Positions 1 to 9,279 of a stretch of 64,000 bases of DNA are shown here, piece by piece. The DNA is from Bacteroidetes bacterium UBA1935 (GTDB lineage Bacteria; Bacteroidota; Bacteroidia; Chitinophagales; Chitinophagaceae): the NCBI GenBank assembly GCA_002337045.1, contig DDFF01000003.1, positions 248,001 to 312,000 of the forward strand. Direction: 5' to 3'. The position numbers and the translations under genes were made by a program. Below the pieces are notes generated by a model that saw only the letters and a program-made list of their open reading frames with translations, searched no databases and was not told the DNA's origin. Positions within the stretch are counted from its first letter, which is position 1; each line of letters begins with the position of its first letter.

Positions 1-199
1 AGGTTACCTGCCTGCCATTGAAGCGGTACACACCATCATCTGTACCCAGCCATATATAGCCATAGCCGTCCTGCACCATGGCATTTATCTTTACCGGAAT
101 ATTGGCATCGTTGAACCAGAAATTGCGTGTGAACGGGCGCTGCGCAATGGCACCAATGGTGCTGCATAGAAAAGCAATAAGCAGTATTGCGTAACGCAT
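1..199 (-). CDS. Propeller-type two-component sensor, N-terminal fragment cut by window edge
   Basis: Only the first 66 codons lie in the window. They show a signal peptide (about residues 1-20, ending near AIAQ) followed by the start of a regulator-propeller blade with the motif DGYGYIWLGTDDGVYRFNG. This blade opens large Bacteroidota periplasmic sensors that usually continue into a Y_Y_Y domain, one membrane helix and a histidine kinase. The start lies 3 bp after the stop of the YceI-like gene, so the two are probably co-transcribed. Which output domain it carries cannot be seen. Confidence 0.75.
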   Translation of the reverse strand, partial: MRYAILLIAFLCSTIGAIAQRPFTRNFWFNDANIPVKINAMVQDGYGYIWLGTDDGVYRFNGRQVT

Positions 200-202
200 A
201 TA

Positions 203-757
203 TTATTTACCACCTACAGGCTGCATACTACCACTGACAGAGACATGAATATCAGGCGCCAGCTTGTCGTACACTACTTTCGGTATTTTAATATTATGGT
301 CGCCGAGCGATACCACGAATTCTGCATGTACTACCATTTTGCCGTCTTTCGACTTAATGTCTACATCTATAATCCGTTCGTGCTCCACGCCGTGAATAAT
401 CAGTTTTCCCTTGGCCCGTACTTTGTAATCCCCATCTTTGCTCAGGTCTACATCTTCTATAATCTTTCCCTTGAAGCCAGATTCGGGGTATACTTCAGTT
501 TCCATATAGTTTTCATTAAAGTGTTCTTGCTGCAGCGGGCTGTTAAACCCCGCAAAACTGACATTTGACACTTTGAATGCAAACAGCTTCTTTTTGATAT
601 CGAGAATCCCCTTCAACTGTTTAGATGAAGCACGGATAAGCTCTTGCGGAGCTTCGGAGTAGAAACGGATAAGTCCTTGCTTCATCTCATAGTTTTCCTG
701 CGCAGATGCCCAAAAACCACTGCATAAACCACTGATTATTAACAAGTACTTAAACAT
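203..757 (-). CDS. YceI-like secreted lipid-binding domain protein
   Basis: 184 residues. A signal peptide covers about residues 1-19 (ending ASAQ), followed by one YceI-type lipocalin-like beta-barrel: a conversion of beta strands with FNENYMETEVYPESGFKGKI in the middle and GVEHERIIDVDI towards the end. YceI proteins bind polyisoprenoid or similar amphiphiles in the periplasm; the ligand here is unknown. It is the first gene of a leftward unit with the propeller sensor. A divergent 110-bp region separates it from the rightward adhesin. Confidence 0.7.
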   Translation of the reverse strand: MFKYLLIISGLCSGFWASAQENYEMKQGLIRFYSEAPQELIRASSKQLKGILDIKKKLFAFKVSNVSFAGFNSPLQQEHFNENYMETEVYPESGFKGKIIEDVDLSKDGDYKVRAKGKLIIHGVEHERIIDVDIKSKDGKMVVHAEFVVSLGDHNIKIPKVVYDKLAPDIHVSVSGSMQPVGGK

Positions 758-869
758 AGGCTAGCTAAAGATAATTAAGATATGCTTAAAAACGAGCATC
801 GCCTGCTCTTTGAATAGCAGCTTTCCTTAACTTTATTGCATTACGCATTATCTATTGTCAGATATTTAT

Positions 870-2981
870 ATGAACCTAAAACTGTTGGTATTATTCTTTC
901 TGTTGCTGGCAACCAGGCATTGCTATGCACAACCGGATACCACAGTTACCATATTACCGCTGCAAAAACTAAGCATCTGCCCGGGCGATACCCTGCATAT
1001 GCATTACACCGTTAGCAAGCGCTTTCAAACAGGCAATACATTTCTGGCAGAGCTATCATCACCATCCGGCATTTTTAGTTTGGGCACACAGATAGTTGGC
1101 AATTATTTATCAGACACCAGCGGCAATATTGTATGTAATATCCCGTCTACCGCTACGGCTGGCAATGGTTACAGAATAAGAATCATCTCCAGCAAACCAA
1201 CGCGCACATCTGCCGATAATGGCACAGATATTACCATAAAACAGAAACCGGTAATAGCACCCAGTGCAGTAAAAGTATGCCAGAACAATTTGCTGACACT
1301 GAATGCGCACAGCACTACAACAGGCGCATTGGTAACATGGAGCGGACCAATGTCTTACAATAGTTCCGGCTCACCGGTATCCATACCTTCGGCACAAGTG
1401 AATATGGCTGGCACGTACTATGCCACAGCTACACTAAATGGCTGCAGCAGCTACGATAGCGCCATCGTAACGGTAAACCCTGCCCCCATTACAAAGCTAT
1501 CTACCAATTCGCCCGTATGCCTTGGCGATACCATGCGGTTGGATATGAACTGGAAACCAGGTACTACCAATATACTGAAACTGCCAAACGGCTTTCAGAT
1601 CATCAATAATATGAACTACAGTGTATTGGGCGCAACACCCGCTAATGCAGGTACATATATGCTGGTAGTAAAAGACACCAACAACTGTTCGGACACCACC
1701 TACGAGAACTTTGCCGTAAAACCACTGCCCGACTCTCCGAAGATTACCAGCAACAGCCCTATATGTACAGGTAAAAGATTGCAATTGTTTGGCCTGCCAG
1801 GCAATACAACCAATGCCTCGTTTATATGGACAGGGCCGGGAGGCTACCAATCTTTATCGTCAACACCTTTTATCCTGAATGCTACCGCTGCCAATGCAGG
1901 TGTTTATACACTGCGTACATTCTACAACGGCTGCTACTCTACACCTGTCAGCGATACGGTGGTAGTGGTAGACATACCCGAAAAACCTGAAGGAAGCAGT
2001 AATAGCCCGCTTTGCGAGGGCGATGGCATGCAACTGACAACGAAAGGAATTGCCGGAGCCTACTACTTGTGGATAGGCCCCAACAATTTCAAAAGCAATA
2101 TTCAGAATCCGTACCTGCCATTCGCATCAACACTTGCTACAGGCATGTACATAATAAGAGATAGCATCAGCGGCGGATGCGTAAACTATGATACCATTTA
2201 TGTAGAGGTAAACCCATACCCTACCAAAACAGCGATAACCAATAATGCGCCGGTATGCGAGGGGGATACGCTGAAGATGCATGTAGAACGCGAGCTGGCA
2301 GGCACTATCTACACGTGGTGGGGCGCCAACGGCATCAGCGATACTGGTGTAGTGGTAAATGTAGCAGGCATGGGTGCCGGTAAAACAGGCCTATATGGCG
2401 TAATAGCAAACTATAAAGGCTGTGTAACCATTGGCGATACCATAGATGTAGACACCAAACCCGTACCACTGGCACCGGTGGCTAAAGGCAACGGCCCACT
2501 TTGGGAAGGGCAAGAACTGGTGCTGCAAGGTACCTGCCCTACACAGGGTGTACGCTTTTTGTGGAGTGGCCCCAATGGCTTTACAGACACTGGCAGCACT
2601 GTATATATAGGCGATGTAAGAGAACACCAGAGCGGTGTATATTTTGTATCCGCAGACAAGGATGGCTGTACCGCTACAAACAGCCTGGTGATAGACATCA
2701 GAAAACTAAGAACTACCAAGGATGTAGCGATTGTATTATACCCATCTCCAAACGATGGCAATTTTCAGCTGGATATAAAAACCGCCGACGAACAGGTAGT
2801 ACCGGTAAGCATACACAATCAGGCAGGGCAAATGATACATGAAGTAAAGCTGGCTACTGATAAGAAGTTCATAAGCCACAGCTTTTACCTGAAAGGGCAA
2901 ATAGCGGGTGGCCGCTACTACCTTACGGCCATTGTTGATGGCAAAAAAATACACCTGCCTTTTGTGGTAGGCCGTAATTAA
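870..2981 (+). CDS. Large secreted Ig-like repeat protein with T9SS sorting domain
   Basis: 703 residues from the ATG at 870; an earlier TTG at 855 is less likely because the ATG starts directly with the signal peptide (residues 1-20, ending CYAQ). The body is a run of about seven Ig-like repeats of roughly 80-90 residues. Each holds a paired Cys pattern such as SPVCLGDTMRL, SPICTGKRLQL, SPLCEGDGMQL and APVCEGDTLKM, and a later W..G.NGF core. The last 80 residues form a type A T9SS C-terminal domain (YPSPNDGNFQLDI and a final strand). It should cross the outer membrane through T9SS and be released or anchored at the surface. One late repeat has GPLWEGQEL, with Trp where the others have Cys. 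Confidence 0.8.
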   Translation: MNLKLLVLFFLLLATRHCYAQPDTTVTILPLQKLSICPGDTLHMHYTVSKRFQTGNTFLAELSSPSGIFSLGTQIVGNYLSDTSGNIVCNIPSTATAGNGYRIRIISSKPTRTSADNGTDITIKQKPVIAPSAVKVCQNNLLTLNAHSTTTGALVTWSGPMSYNSSGSPVSIPSAQVNMAGTYYATATLNGCSSYDSAIVTVNPAPITKLSTNSPVCLGDTMRLDMNWKPGTTNILKLPNGFQIINNMNYSVLGATPANAGTYMLVVKDTNNCSDTTYENFAVKPLPDSPKITSNSPICTGKRLQLFGLPGNTTNASFIWTGPGGYQSLSSTPFILNATAANAGVYTLRTFYNGCYSTPVSDTVVVVDIPEKPEGSSNSPLCEGDGMQLTTKGIAGAYYLWIGPNNFKSNIQNPYLPFASTLATGMYIIRDSISGGCVNYDTIYVEVNPYPTKTAITNNAPVCEGDTLKMHVERELAGTIYTWWGANGISDTGVVVNVAGMGAGKTGLYGVIANYKGCVTIGDTIDVDTKPVPLAPVAKGNGPLWEGQELVLQGTCPTQGVRFLWSGPNGFTDTGSTVYIGDVREHQSGVYFVSADKDGCTATNSLVIDIRKLRTTKDVAIVLYPSPNDGNFQLDIKTADEQVVPVSIHNQAGQMIHEVKLATDKKFISHSFYLKGQIAGGRYYLTAIVDGKKIHLPFVVGRN

Positions 2982-3053
2982 TTCTACGCTTTTGGCATTT
3001 CTTTAACACGGAGCTAAACCCGCTTTGGCATAAGCATTGCAGTACCACCATAC

Positions 3054-3635
3054 ATGAGAAGAATCTTTACCATCCTGTTTATCTTTTCGGCAATAGCAGC
3101 AACAGCGCAACAAGATACGGTGCTGCAATTCCGACTGCCAACAGTAACGGTAGATGCCAAACGCAATTGGGATAACGATACTATACAATACAAGTACAAT
3201 CAGATGAAGTACTATGTAACAACCATACTGCCTTATCTGAATGCGGCTACTGCCATGATGAACGAGCTGAACCGCAAAGAACAAGACCACACAATCAGCA
3301 AACGCGAACGCAAAGATTTTGTAAACCAAAAGGAAGAGGAAATACGCCAACGCTTTGAAAACGAGATAAGCCAACTGAACGAAACACAAGGCGTGCTGCT
3401 GGTGAAGCTGGTAGCAAGGCAAAGCGGCGAAAACATCTATGCCAAACTGGAGGAATACAAAAACACCTTCTATGCGCTGAAATGGCAGACATGGGCAAGG
3501 TTTCACGGCTTCAACCTGAACAGAAGATACGACCCGTATGAAGAGCCGATGCTGGAACACATCATGCAGAGCCTTGGGTATGAACTACCTGCAAAATATG
3601 GCGAATACGAAGCAAAACTGAACACACATAAATAG
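3054..3635 (+). CDS. DUF4294 family secreted protein
   Basis: 193 residues with a signal peptide (1-18, ending ATAQ). The remainder matches the Bacteroidota DUF4294 pattern: PTVTVDAKRNWDNDTIQYKYNQ near the N-terminus, and a helical middle with RQSGENIYAKLEEYKN. No catalytic motif is visible and the biochemical role of the family is unknown. The 72-bp gap after the adhesin gene is enough for its own promoter. Confidence 0.7.
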   Translation: MRRIFTILFIFSAIAATAQQDTVLQFRLPTVTVDAKRNWDNDTIQYKYNQMKYYVTTILPYLNAATAMMNELNRKEQDHTISKRERKDFVNQKEEEIRQRFENEISQLNETQGVLLVKLVARQSGENIYAKLEEYKNTFYALKWQTWARFHGFNLNRRYDPYEEPMLEHIMQSLGYELPAKYGEYEAKLNTHK

Positions 3636-3692
3636 CCTGCACTGACTGTCAGATGCTGTATTTTCCGTATTTTACACAGGTAAATACAACTT

Positions 3693-5294
3693 ATGAACAT
3701 CAGGCTTTTATTAGCAGGCGCATTATCTGTTTTTTCACTCAATACCCAAGCCCAATTAACAACGGGGCTTGTAGCACACTGGCCATTCAGCAATACACCG
3801 GGCGATAGCAGTGGCAATAATTTCCATGCTGTGCCTGTATTCTTTGGTTACGGCCCCGGCAAAAACGGACTACCTAATACCGCAGGCATATTTGACGGCA
3901 GCAAGACATACCTTACTGTTCCCTATCAATCGAAACTGAATGTAACTGAATACAGCATTTGCGCTATTGTAAAACCGATGGGGTATTACAGCGGCGACTG
4001 CCAGACTAATAATATATTGTGCAGAGACGTACCCAACGCGGCTGCACACTACGGCCTCAATTTTTCAGACAATGCATACGACAACAGTTGTGCATCTGCC
4101 GATACTTCTAAAAACGTATTTACAGCTACTGCACGCACTACAAACGGCGCAGTAAGCCAATGGCAATATACGCCTACCATTACCAGCAACAACTGGTACA
4201 CAGTAATAGCAACATACAAAAACGATACAATAAAAATATTTGTAAACGGTGTTTTGAAATCTCGCTTTGTAAGCTCATCCGGCCCGCTGGGCACGTCATC
4301 AGAAGGCTTGCTGATAGGAGCTACGTATCAAGGCACGACGGGCTCTTACCCCAACTGGTTTAAAGGATATATGGACGACCTGCGCCTGTATAACCGTGTA
4401 CTCAGCGATGATGAAATACGCTATTATAGCTATGGCCTGTACTTTAAACCCAAAGCACCATCTGTACTGTGCAAAAATGTAACGTATACAATACCATTCA
4501 ATACAGTAAATGATTTTGCGCCGGGCAATAGTTTTACACTGCAGCTTTCAAATGCATCGGGTAGCTTCGCCTCGCCTACAGTACTGGGTGTAACAACAGG
4601 CACACAAAGCGGCACGCTTACGGGTGTTGTACCGGGCACAACAACGCTGGGTGCAGGATATAAAATGCGTATTGTATCCAGCAATCCTGTTACTGTATCA
4701 GACACTATAAGCGTAGGCATAGGCATAGCAGCTACACCACCTGCCATATACAGTACTGTAGCGCCTACCAACAGCATACCTGCAGGCACATTTACATTCT
4801 TCACCGCCATAGGCACCAATGGTGGCACTAACCCAACATTCCAATGGAAGAAAAACGGCATACCAATACCGGGTGCTGACACGGTAACATGGGGAGCTAC
4901 AGCAGGCACAGACTATGCACATCTTGATACCATTACCATAACCGTAAAAAGCAGCACATTTTGCGCTACACCGGATACTGCTACCAGCACGCCTATTGTT
5001 ATGTACCTGACCAAAACAGGGATAGCAGGCATCAACAATAAGCACAACGCCAGCGTGTACCCTAACCCTGCAAACGAAAGCATTACAGTAAGTGCAGAGG
5101 ATATGGAAAACGGAACTACAACCATCAGCATTTACAATATGCTGGGTATATTGGTAAAGAAACAGAGCATCAGTATTGATAACGGCAAGCTATCTGCAAC
5201 CATAACGACTACTAACCTACCCGATGGCAACTACTTTATAAGTATAAAAAATAATGCAAATGCCGTAAACCTAGCGACAACTATTATTCACTAA
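3693..5294 (+). CDS. LamG-domain secreted protein with T9SS sorting domain
   Basis: 533 residues. Signal peptide 1-20 (ending TQAQ), then a concanavalin-like LamG domain at about 25-250 (LVAHWPFSNTPGDSSGNNFH, GYMDDLRLYNRVLSDDEI). The middle beta-sandwich resembles the first domain of the adhesin at 870. The C-terminal 80 residues are a type A T9SS domain (VYPNPANESITVSA). LamG domains usually bind glycans or other surface ligands. The next gene is a paralogue that starts 12 bp downstream, so they are probably one transcript. Confidence 0.8.
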   Translation: MNIRLLLAGALSVFSLNTQAQLTTGLVAHWPFSNTPGDSSGNNFHAVPVFFGYGPGKNGLPNTAGIFDGSKTYLTVPYQSKLNVTEYSICAIVKPMGYYSGDCQTNNILCRDVPNAAAHYGLNFSDNAYDNSCASADTSKNVFTATARTTNGAVSQWQYTPTITSNNWYTVIATYKNDTIKIFVNGVLKSRFVSSSGPLGTSSEGLLIGATYQGTTGSYPNWFKGYMDDLRLYNRVLSDDEIRYYSYGLYFKPKAPSVLCKNVTYTIPFNTVNDFAPGNSFTLQLSNASGSFASPTVLGVTTGTQSGTLTGVVPGTTTLGAGYKMRIVSSNPVTVSDTISVGIGIAATPPAIYSTVAPTNSIPAGTFTFFTAIGTNGGTNPTFQWKKNGIPIPGADTVTWGATAGTDYAHLDTITITVKSSTFCATPDTATSTPIVMYLTKTGIAGINNKHNASVYPNPANESITVSAEDMENGTTTISIYNMLGILVKKQSISIDNGKLSATITTTNLPDGNYFISIKNNANAVNLATTIIH

Positions 5295-5306
5295 ACAACA
5301 ACCCTA

Positions 5307-6341
5307 ATGAAGAAACTTATTACCCTTTGTGCTTGCACCTTGCTAGCGCTATGTGCTAATGCACAATTGAGTAACGGACTGATAGCACACTGGACATTTA
5401 CAGGACATGCTAATGATATTACTGCAGGCGCGCATCATGCCACACCCTACAACATTACATATGGTGCAGGCAAGGCAGGCAGCGCCAATACAGCAGCATA
5501 CTTTAATGGTAGCAATAGCTATGCAGTAACAGGCTACAAGCCGGATTTGAATATAGACTCTTATTCTATCTGTGTAATAATAAAGCCCATGGGCTATTAT
5601 TCAGGCGCTTGCCAGGGCAACTATATTCTGGCCAGAGGTGATGTTTACGGTAGTGGTGGTTATGGCATTACATACTTTGATCAGGCATATAATGATTGTA
5701 GTGCGCTGGACACAACAAAAGAAGTATTCACAGGTATGGCACCACAACTTGCTGCATCATCATCTATGCAATACACACCAAACATTGTTAGCAACCAATG
5801 GTATTGTGTGGTAGCTACCTACAATGGTACTACCGCCAAAACATATGTAAACGGTGCGCTCAAAAGCACATCTACAAAACCATACTCCGCCATTGGCAGC
5901 TCTACTGATGGTTTAAGCATCGGTGCTTATACTTCTGGCTTTCCAAACTTCCCTTATTGGGTGCATGGATATATAGATGACTTGCGCCTTTATAACAGAG
6001 CACTGACAGCAGATGAAGCGATGCTGTATTGTGAGTCTGAAATAACAGAGAAGCCATTGAACACAGAAAGCATTGAAGAATACGAACAACACACAGACAT
6101 CAACATTTTCCCGAATCCTAACAAAGGCAGCTTTACACTGGATGGCAAATGGGATAGCAACAAGCATGTAAAAGCAACAATAACCAATGCTGTAGGGCTG
6201 GTTGTATATACTACATCTGTATCTGTAGAAAACGGAAGGTTGTATAAAACCATCAACCTCGAAAACACAGCGCCGGGCTTTTATATACTGCATTTACAAA
6301 GCGACGGTAAACATACAACAATAAAACTGACTATTGAATAA
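5307..6341 (+). CDS. LamG-domain secreted protein with T9SS sorting domain (paralogue)
   Basis: 344 residues with signal peptide 1-20 (ending ANAQ), LamG domain at about 24-240 (LIAHWTFTGHANDITAGAHH, GYIDDLRLYNRALTADEA) and a T9SS C-terminal domain (IFPNPNKGSFTLDG). It matches the preceding gene closely through the LamG and C-terminal parts but lacks the middle beta-sandwich, so the pair looks like a tandem duplication followed by loss or gain of a domain. A strong terminator follows. Confidence 0.8.
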   Translation: MKKLITLCACTLLALCANAQLSNGLIAHWTFTGHANDITAGAHHATPYNITYGAGKAGSANTAAYFNGSNSYAVTGYKPDLNIDSYSICVIIKPMGYYSGACQGNYILARGDVYGSGGYGITYFDQAYNDCSALDTTKEVFTGMAPQLAASSSMQYTPNIVSNQWYCVVATYNGTTAKTYVNGALKSTSTKPYSAIGSSTDGLSIGAYTSGFPNFPYWVHGYIDDLRLYNRALTADEAMLYCESEITEKPLNTESIEEYEQHTDINIFPNPNKGSFTLDGKWDSNKHVKATITNAVGLVVYTTSVSVENGRLYKTINLENTAPGFYILHLQSDGKHTTIKLTIE

Positions 6342-6354
6342 AGACACTATAACG

Positions 6355-6396
6355 ATTAATAACAAAGCCCTGCAAATGCGGGGCTTTGTTATTAAT
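6355..6396. terminator. Bidirectional intrinsic terminator
   Basis: A perfect 16-bp inverted repeat, ATTAATAACAAAGCCC paired with its complement across a 10-nt loop, lies between two convergent genes. The A/T ends of the stem give a U-rich tail in both directions, so it can end the LamG transcript and the leftward hydrolase transcript. Confidence 0.85.
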
Positions 6397-6409
6397 AAAA
6401 CTAAGATTG

Positions 6410-7330
6410 CTATTTCTGTCTGGTTATAAATGTATTTACTACACCTGCAAATCTTTCCGGCTCTTCCATGTACGGGAAATACCCCGATTTTTCAAAATGC
6501 ATCAGCTTAGCATTGCCTAAACTTTCAACCAGTTTCTCAGAAGCTTTCAATGCAAGTCCGTCTGCATCGCCATGTATCACCAATACAGGGGCTTTAACAT
6601 TCTTCAACGAAGGGTATAAATCGGCATCGTACTTTTTGTAGTCGTAAGAAAGGCCGCGGAACAATGCCCGCTGTGCGTCACCATAATTATCAGGATATGT
6701 AAGTTGTATCTTATCTATATCCATAAAATTGTAAAGACTATACAAGAATGCAAGGCGTTGCTGAATTTCTATACGCGATATATGGCGTTGTATTATCTCC
6801 ATGCGTTTCTCTTGCAGCTCTGGCTTCTTAGCCATTCTGTAGTTATAGTCCATTTGCAGACTATCAAATTCGTGATTGAGCGGATAGGCATTTGTCAACA
6901 CCAGCGATTTAATATTTCCCGGGTACTTGATTGCATATAAGAGTGCCATCTTTGCCCCCCAGGAGTGTCCAAGCAGATTTAGCTTCTGTATGCCGAATGC
7001 CTTACGGATGCCTTCAATATCGTCTACCAGATATTTGTGCATAGTACCCATTGTATCGTCAGGTATCTCAGATTTGCCGGTGCTGCGTGGGTCGAAGAAA
7101 ATCAGTTTGTTTTTCTTTGCCAGTTCGTGCATGTGTGGCTCTATATACTCCATATTCATGCCCGGGCCTGTTTGTACAACAAGTATAGGTTCGCCTTCGC
7201 CTATCACCTTAAAATAAAGGTTATTGCCATTTACTTTTTTCAGCCCTTCAAAAGATACCTTCTGTGCATCTGCCCAAGTAGCCACAAACAAGGATGCGAG
7301 CAATAATAAAGTACGTGTAAACTTCATCAT
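6410..7330 (-). CDS. Secreted alpha/beta-hydrolase of the proline-iminopeptidase type, catalytic His replaced
   Basis: 306 residues. Signal peptide 1-22 (ending ADAQ). Alpha/beta-hydrolase fold with the oxyanion segment QTGPGMNM, the strand FFDPRSTGKS, the nucleophile elbow GHSWG (Ser123) and an acid-loop region VLVIHGDADGLA. In the position where the family has the catalytic His (SGHFPxxEEP), this protein reads SGYFPYMEEP, so Tyr284 stands in for His; a single base (TAT for CAT) makes the difference. It may be inactive, may use another His, or may be a binding protein. It runs alone towards the terminator shared with the LamG genes. Confidence 0.75.
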   Translation of the reverse strand: MMKFTRTLLLLASLFVATWADAQKVSFEGLKKVNGNNLYFKVIGEGEPILVVQTGPGMNMEYIEPHMHELAKKNKLIFFDPRSTGKSEIPDDTMGTMHKYLVDDIEGIRKAFGIQKLNLLGHSWGAKMALLYAIKYPGNIKSLVLTNAYPLNHEFDSLQMDYNYRMAKKPELQEKRMEIIQRHISRIEIQQRLAFLYSLYNFMDIDKIQLTYPDNYGDAQRALFRGLSYDYKKYDADLYPSLKNVKAPVLVIHGDADGLALKASEKLVESLGNAKLMHFEKSGYFPYMEEPERFAGVVNTFITRQK

Positions 7331-7411
7331 ACCAGCAATTTACAAAAAAGAGTATGAACGGTATTGTTAATACCTGAAAGTGTGCAGAGTTATTAACTTT
7401 TTGCTAAAACC

Positions 7412-8173
7412 CTAACCCTCTACCCACTTGCGGAACTGGGCTGCTTTTTCTTTGCTAACGATAATTTCGGGTGTGCCGGGGTATTTCAGCTTCACGATGA
7501 TTTTACCCGTTTCATCGCCACGCATGGTGTCTATATATGGCAGTGAAATGATAAACTGTCTGTTGGCACGGTAGAAATGTTCGGGGTTCAAAAGCTCTTC
7601 CACCTCATCTAGCGAACGATAATCTGTGATGTATTTCTTACCATCTTTGTGAACGAGGTATATTATCTCCTCTTTGGTAAAGCAGGCGATGTCATCCGAA
7701 TGCATCAGCACTATATTCCGGCCGAGGTGCGCGGTAAAACGGTCTTTGTATTTTTTGCTGTTACCAAAGTTTTTGAAGAGTTCGTTTATCTGCGAAAGGT
7801 ACTGTTCGTTTCCAAACTTGCTTTGCAGCAGGTGGTATTTATCAAAAGCTGCTTTTAGCTCTTCTTTGTCTATGGGCTTCAGCAAATAGTCTATACTATT
7901 TACTTTGAATGCGCGGATAGCATATTCGTTGAATGCTGTTGTGAATATAATAGGGCAAGTGATGTTGGTATCCGAAAACACATCAAGCGATATACCGTCA
8001 GCCAGTTGAATGTCAGATATTATCAAATCGGGCATGCCTGTTGCCAATACCCTGCGTGCTTCTTTTACAGATGCGATGGGGCCTTGCAACTCTGCTGCAG
8101 GCTCCAGTTGCTTTACCAGTTTCATGAGGCTTTCTGCCACCAAATGCTCATCTTCCAATACCAGTATCTTCAT
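7412..8173 (-). CDS. LytTR-family response regulator
   Basis: 253 residues from the ATG at 8173; a TTG three codons upstream is possible but unneeded. Receiver domain at 1-120 with acidic pocket (LVLEDE), phospho-acceptor Asp in LIISDIQLADG, and the LKPIDKEEL switch Lys. A LytTR DNA-binding domain follows at about 150-253 (YRSLDEVEELLNPEHFYRANRQF). LytTR proteins bind paired direct repeats. It is the last gene of the efflux operon, 11 bp downstream of its likely partner kinase. Confidence 0.85.
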   Translation of the reverse strand: MKILVLEDEHLVAESLMKLVKQLEPAAELQGPIASVKEARRVLATGMPDLIISDIQLADGISLDVFSDTNITCPIIFTTAFNEYAIRAFKVNSIDYLLKPIDKEELKAAFDKYHLLQSKFGNEQYLSQINELFKNFGNSKKYKDRFTAHLGRNIVLMHSDDIACFTKEEIIYLVHKDGKKYITDYRSLDEVEELLNPEHFYRANRQFIISLPYIDTMRGDETGKIIVKLKYPGTPEIIVSKEKAAQFRKWVEG

Positions 8174-8184
8174 ATCACTCAAAA

Positions 8185-9225
8185 TTATAACAAGGGTATT
8201 TTAATGGTGTAGGTATCATCCTTATCTTCTATCACTATCTGCTTTTGTGTTAGGAAGGTATAGAGTTGTTTTAACTGCTGTATGCCCTGCCCGTTGGATG
8301 TTTCTATCTGCTTGCGCAGTTGTTTGTTGTTGCGAACAACAAGAAATTCCGCATCGTCAAATATCTCTATGCGCAGCGGCTCGTCTTGTTGCAAAATGTT
8401 GTGTTTTACAGCATTATCTATCAGCATTTGCAGCGTCACCATTACGATGCCCTTGTCTTTTGCTTCATCGCTTACGGTAGTGGTTATCTTCAAACCATCG
8501 GCATAGCGGATGTGCAACAACTGTATATAGTGCTGAATGAACGACAATTCTTCATCCAGGTTTACCACCTCGCTTTCTTTATGCTGCAATACATAACGAT
8601 ATACTTTGGACATGTGGCGTACAAACTCGCTTGCCAATTCGGGGTTGGTATGTATCAGCCCATCAAGCGATGTAAGGGTATTGAACAGATAATGCGGGTT
8701 TACCTGATTGCGTAGCTGATGGTATTGCAAATCCATCTTTTCTTTCTCCAGCTGTGCAGCCTGTATCTCCAGTTCTGCTTTATCTACTATACTATCCTGC
8801 CAGTTTTTAAAGAAGTATGCTGCATAGAAACTAAAGTTGAACAATGCTACCAGCACTACAAAAAGTATCACCCCGATAGCCATAAACTGCTTGGTAACAA
8901 ACCATGGCATATATGGCTTGACGAGCAAAAAGCCCACTATCATAACAGGGGACAGAATAATCAGTGTAATAGACTGCTGAAACAGGATTCGCACAACAGG
9001 GCCGTTTTCAAAAGGCATAAACCTGTCCAGCAAGCGGCTTATCAGCTTTACCAGATTCCAGATGCCTATCATGGCAAGCGTTTGTGTAACAAACCCTAAC
9101 AGGTGCAACTGCCAATGAAACTGTGCCAGCATATAGTACCTGCCCACAGACATAGTAGCGGTAAACAGCACTATCAGCACATAGGGAGTAAACCTATACT
9201 GCAGGTAGTTGATGCGCCTATACAT
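8185..9225 (-). CDS. LytS/YehU-type membrane sensor histidine kinase
   Basis: About 346 residues from the ATG at 9225; a TTG at 9276 would give 363. Four hydrophobic segments fill the first 150 residues, followed by a coiled coil (AELEIQAAQLEKEKMDLQYH) and the His_kinase domain with the phosphorylated His in LRNQVNPHYLFNTL. The ATPase part is short (LIDNAVKHN, GQGIQQLKQL). It probably phosphorylates the LytTR regulator encoded next. Because both follow the efflux genes, they may sense envelope stress or an exported compound and regulate their own operon. Confidence 0.82.
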   Translation of the reverse strand: MYRRINYLQYRFTPYVLIVLFTATMSVGRYYMLAQFHWQLHLLGFVTQTLAMIGIWNLVKLISRLLDRFMPFENGPVVRILFQQSITLIILSPVMIVGFLLVKPYMPWFVTKQFMAIGVILFVVLVALFNFSFYAAYFFKNWQDSIVDKAELEIQAAQLEKEKMDLQYHQLRNQVNPHYLFNTLTSLDGLIHTNPELASEFVRHMSKVYRYVLQHKESEVVNLDEELSFIQHYIQLLHIRYADGLKITTTVSDEAKDKGIVMVTLQMLIDNAVKHNILQQDEPLRIEIFDDAEFLVVRNNKQLRKQIETSNGQGIQQLKQLYTFLTQKQIVIEDKDDTYTIKIPLL

Positions 9226-9279
9226 CTGTTTGGATGCCACTTTAATATCGTCACATTGTTTCAACACAAAATACAAACA

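Noticed and set aside
855..869. TTG start five codons upstream for the Ig-like T9SS protein
   Set aside because: The ATG at 870 begins a normal signal peptide and the extra residues add nothing recognisable.
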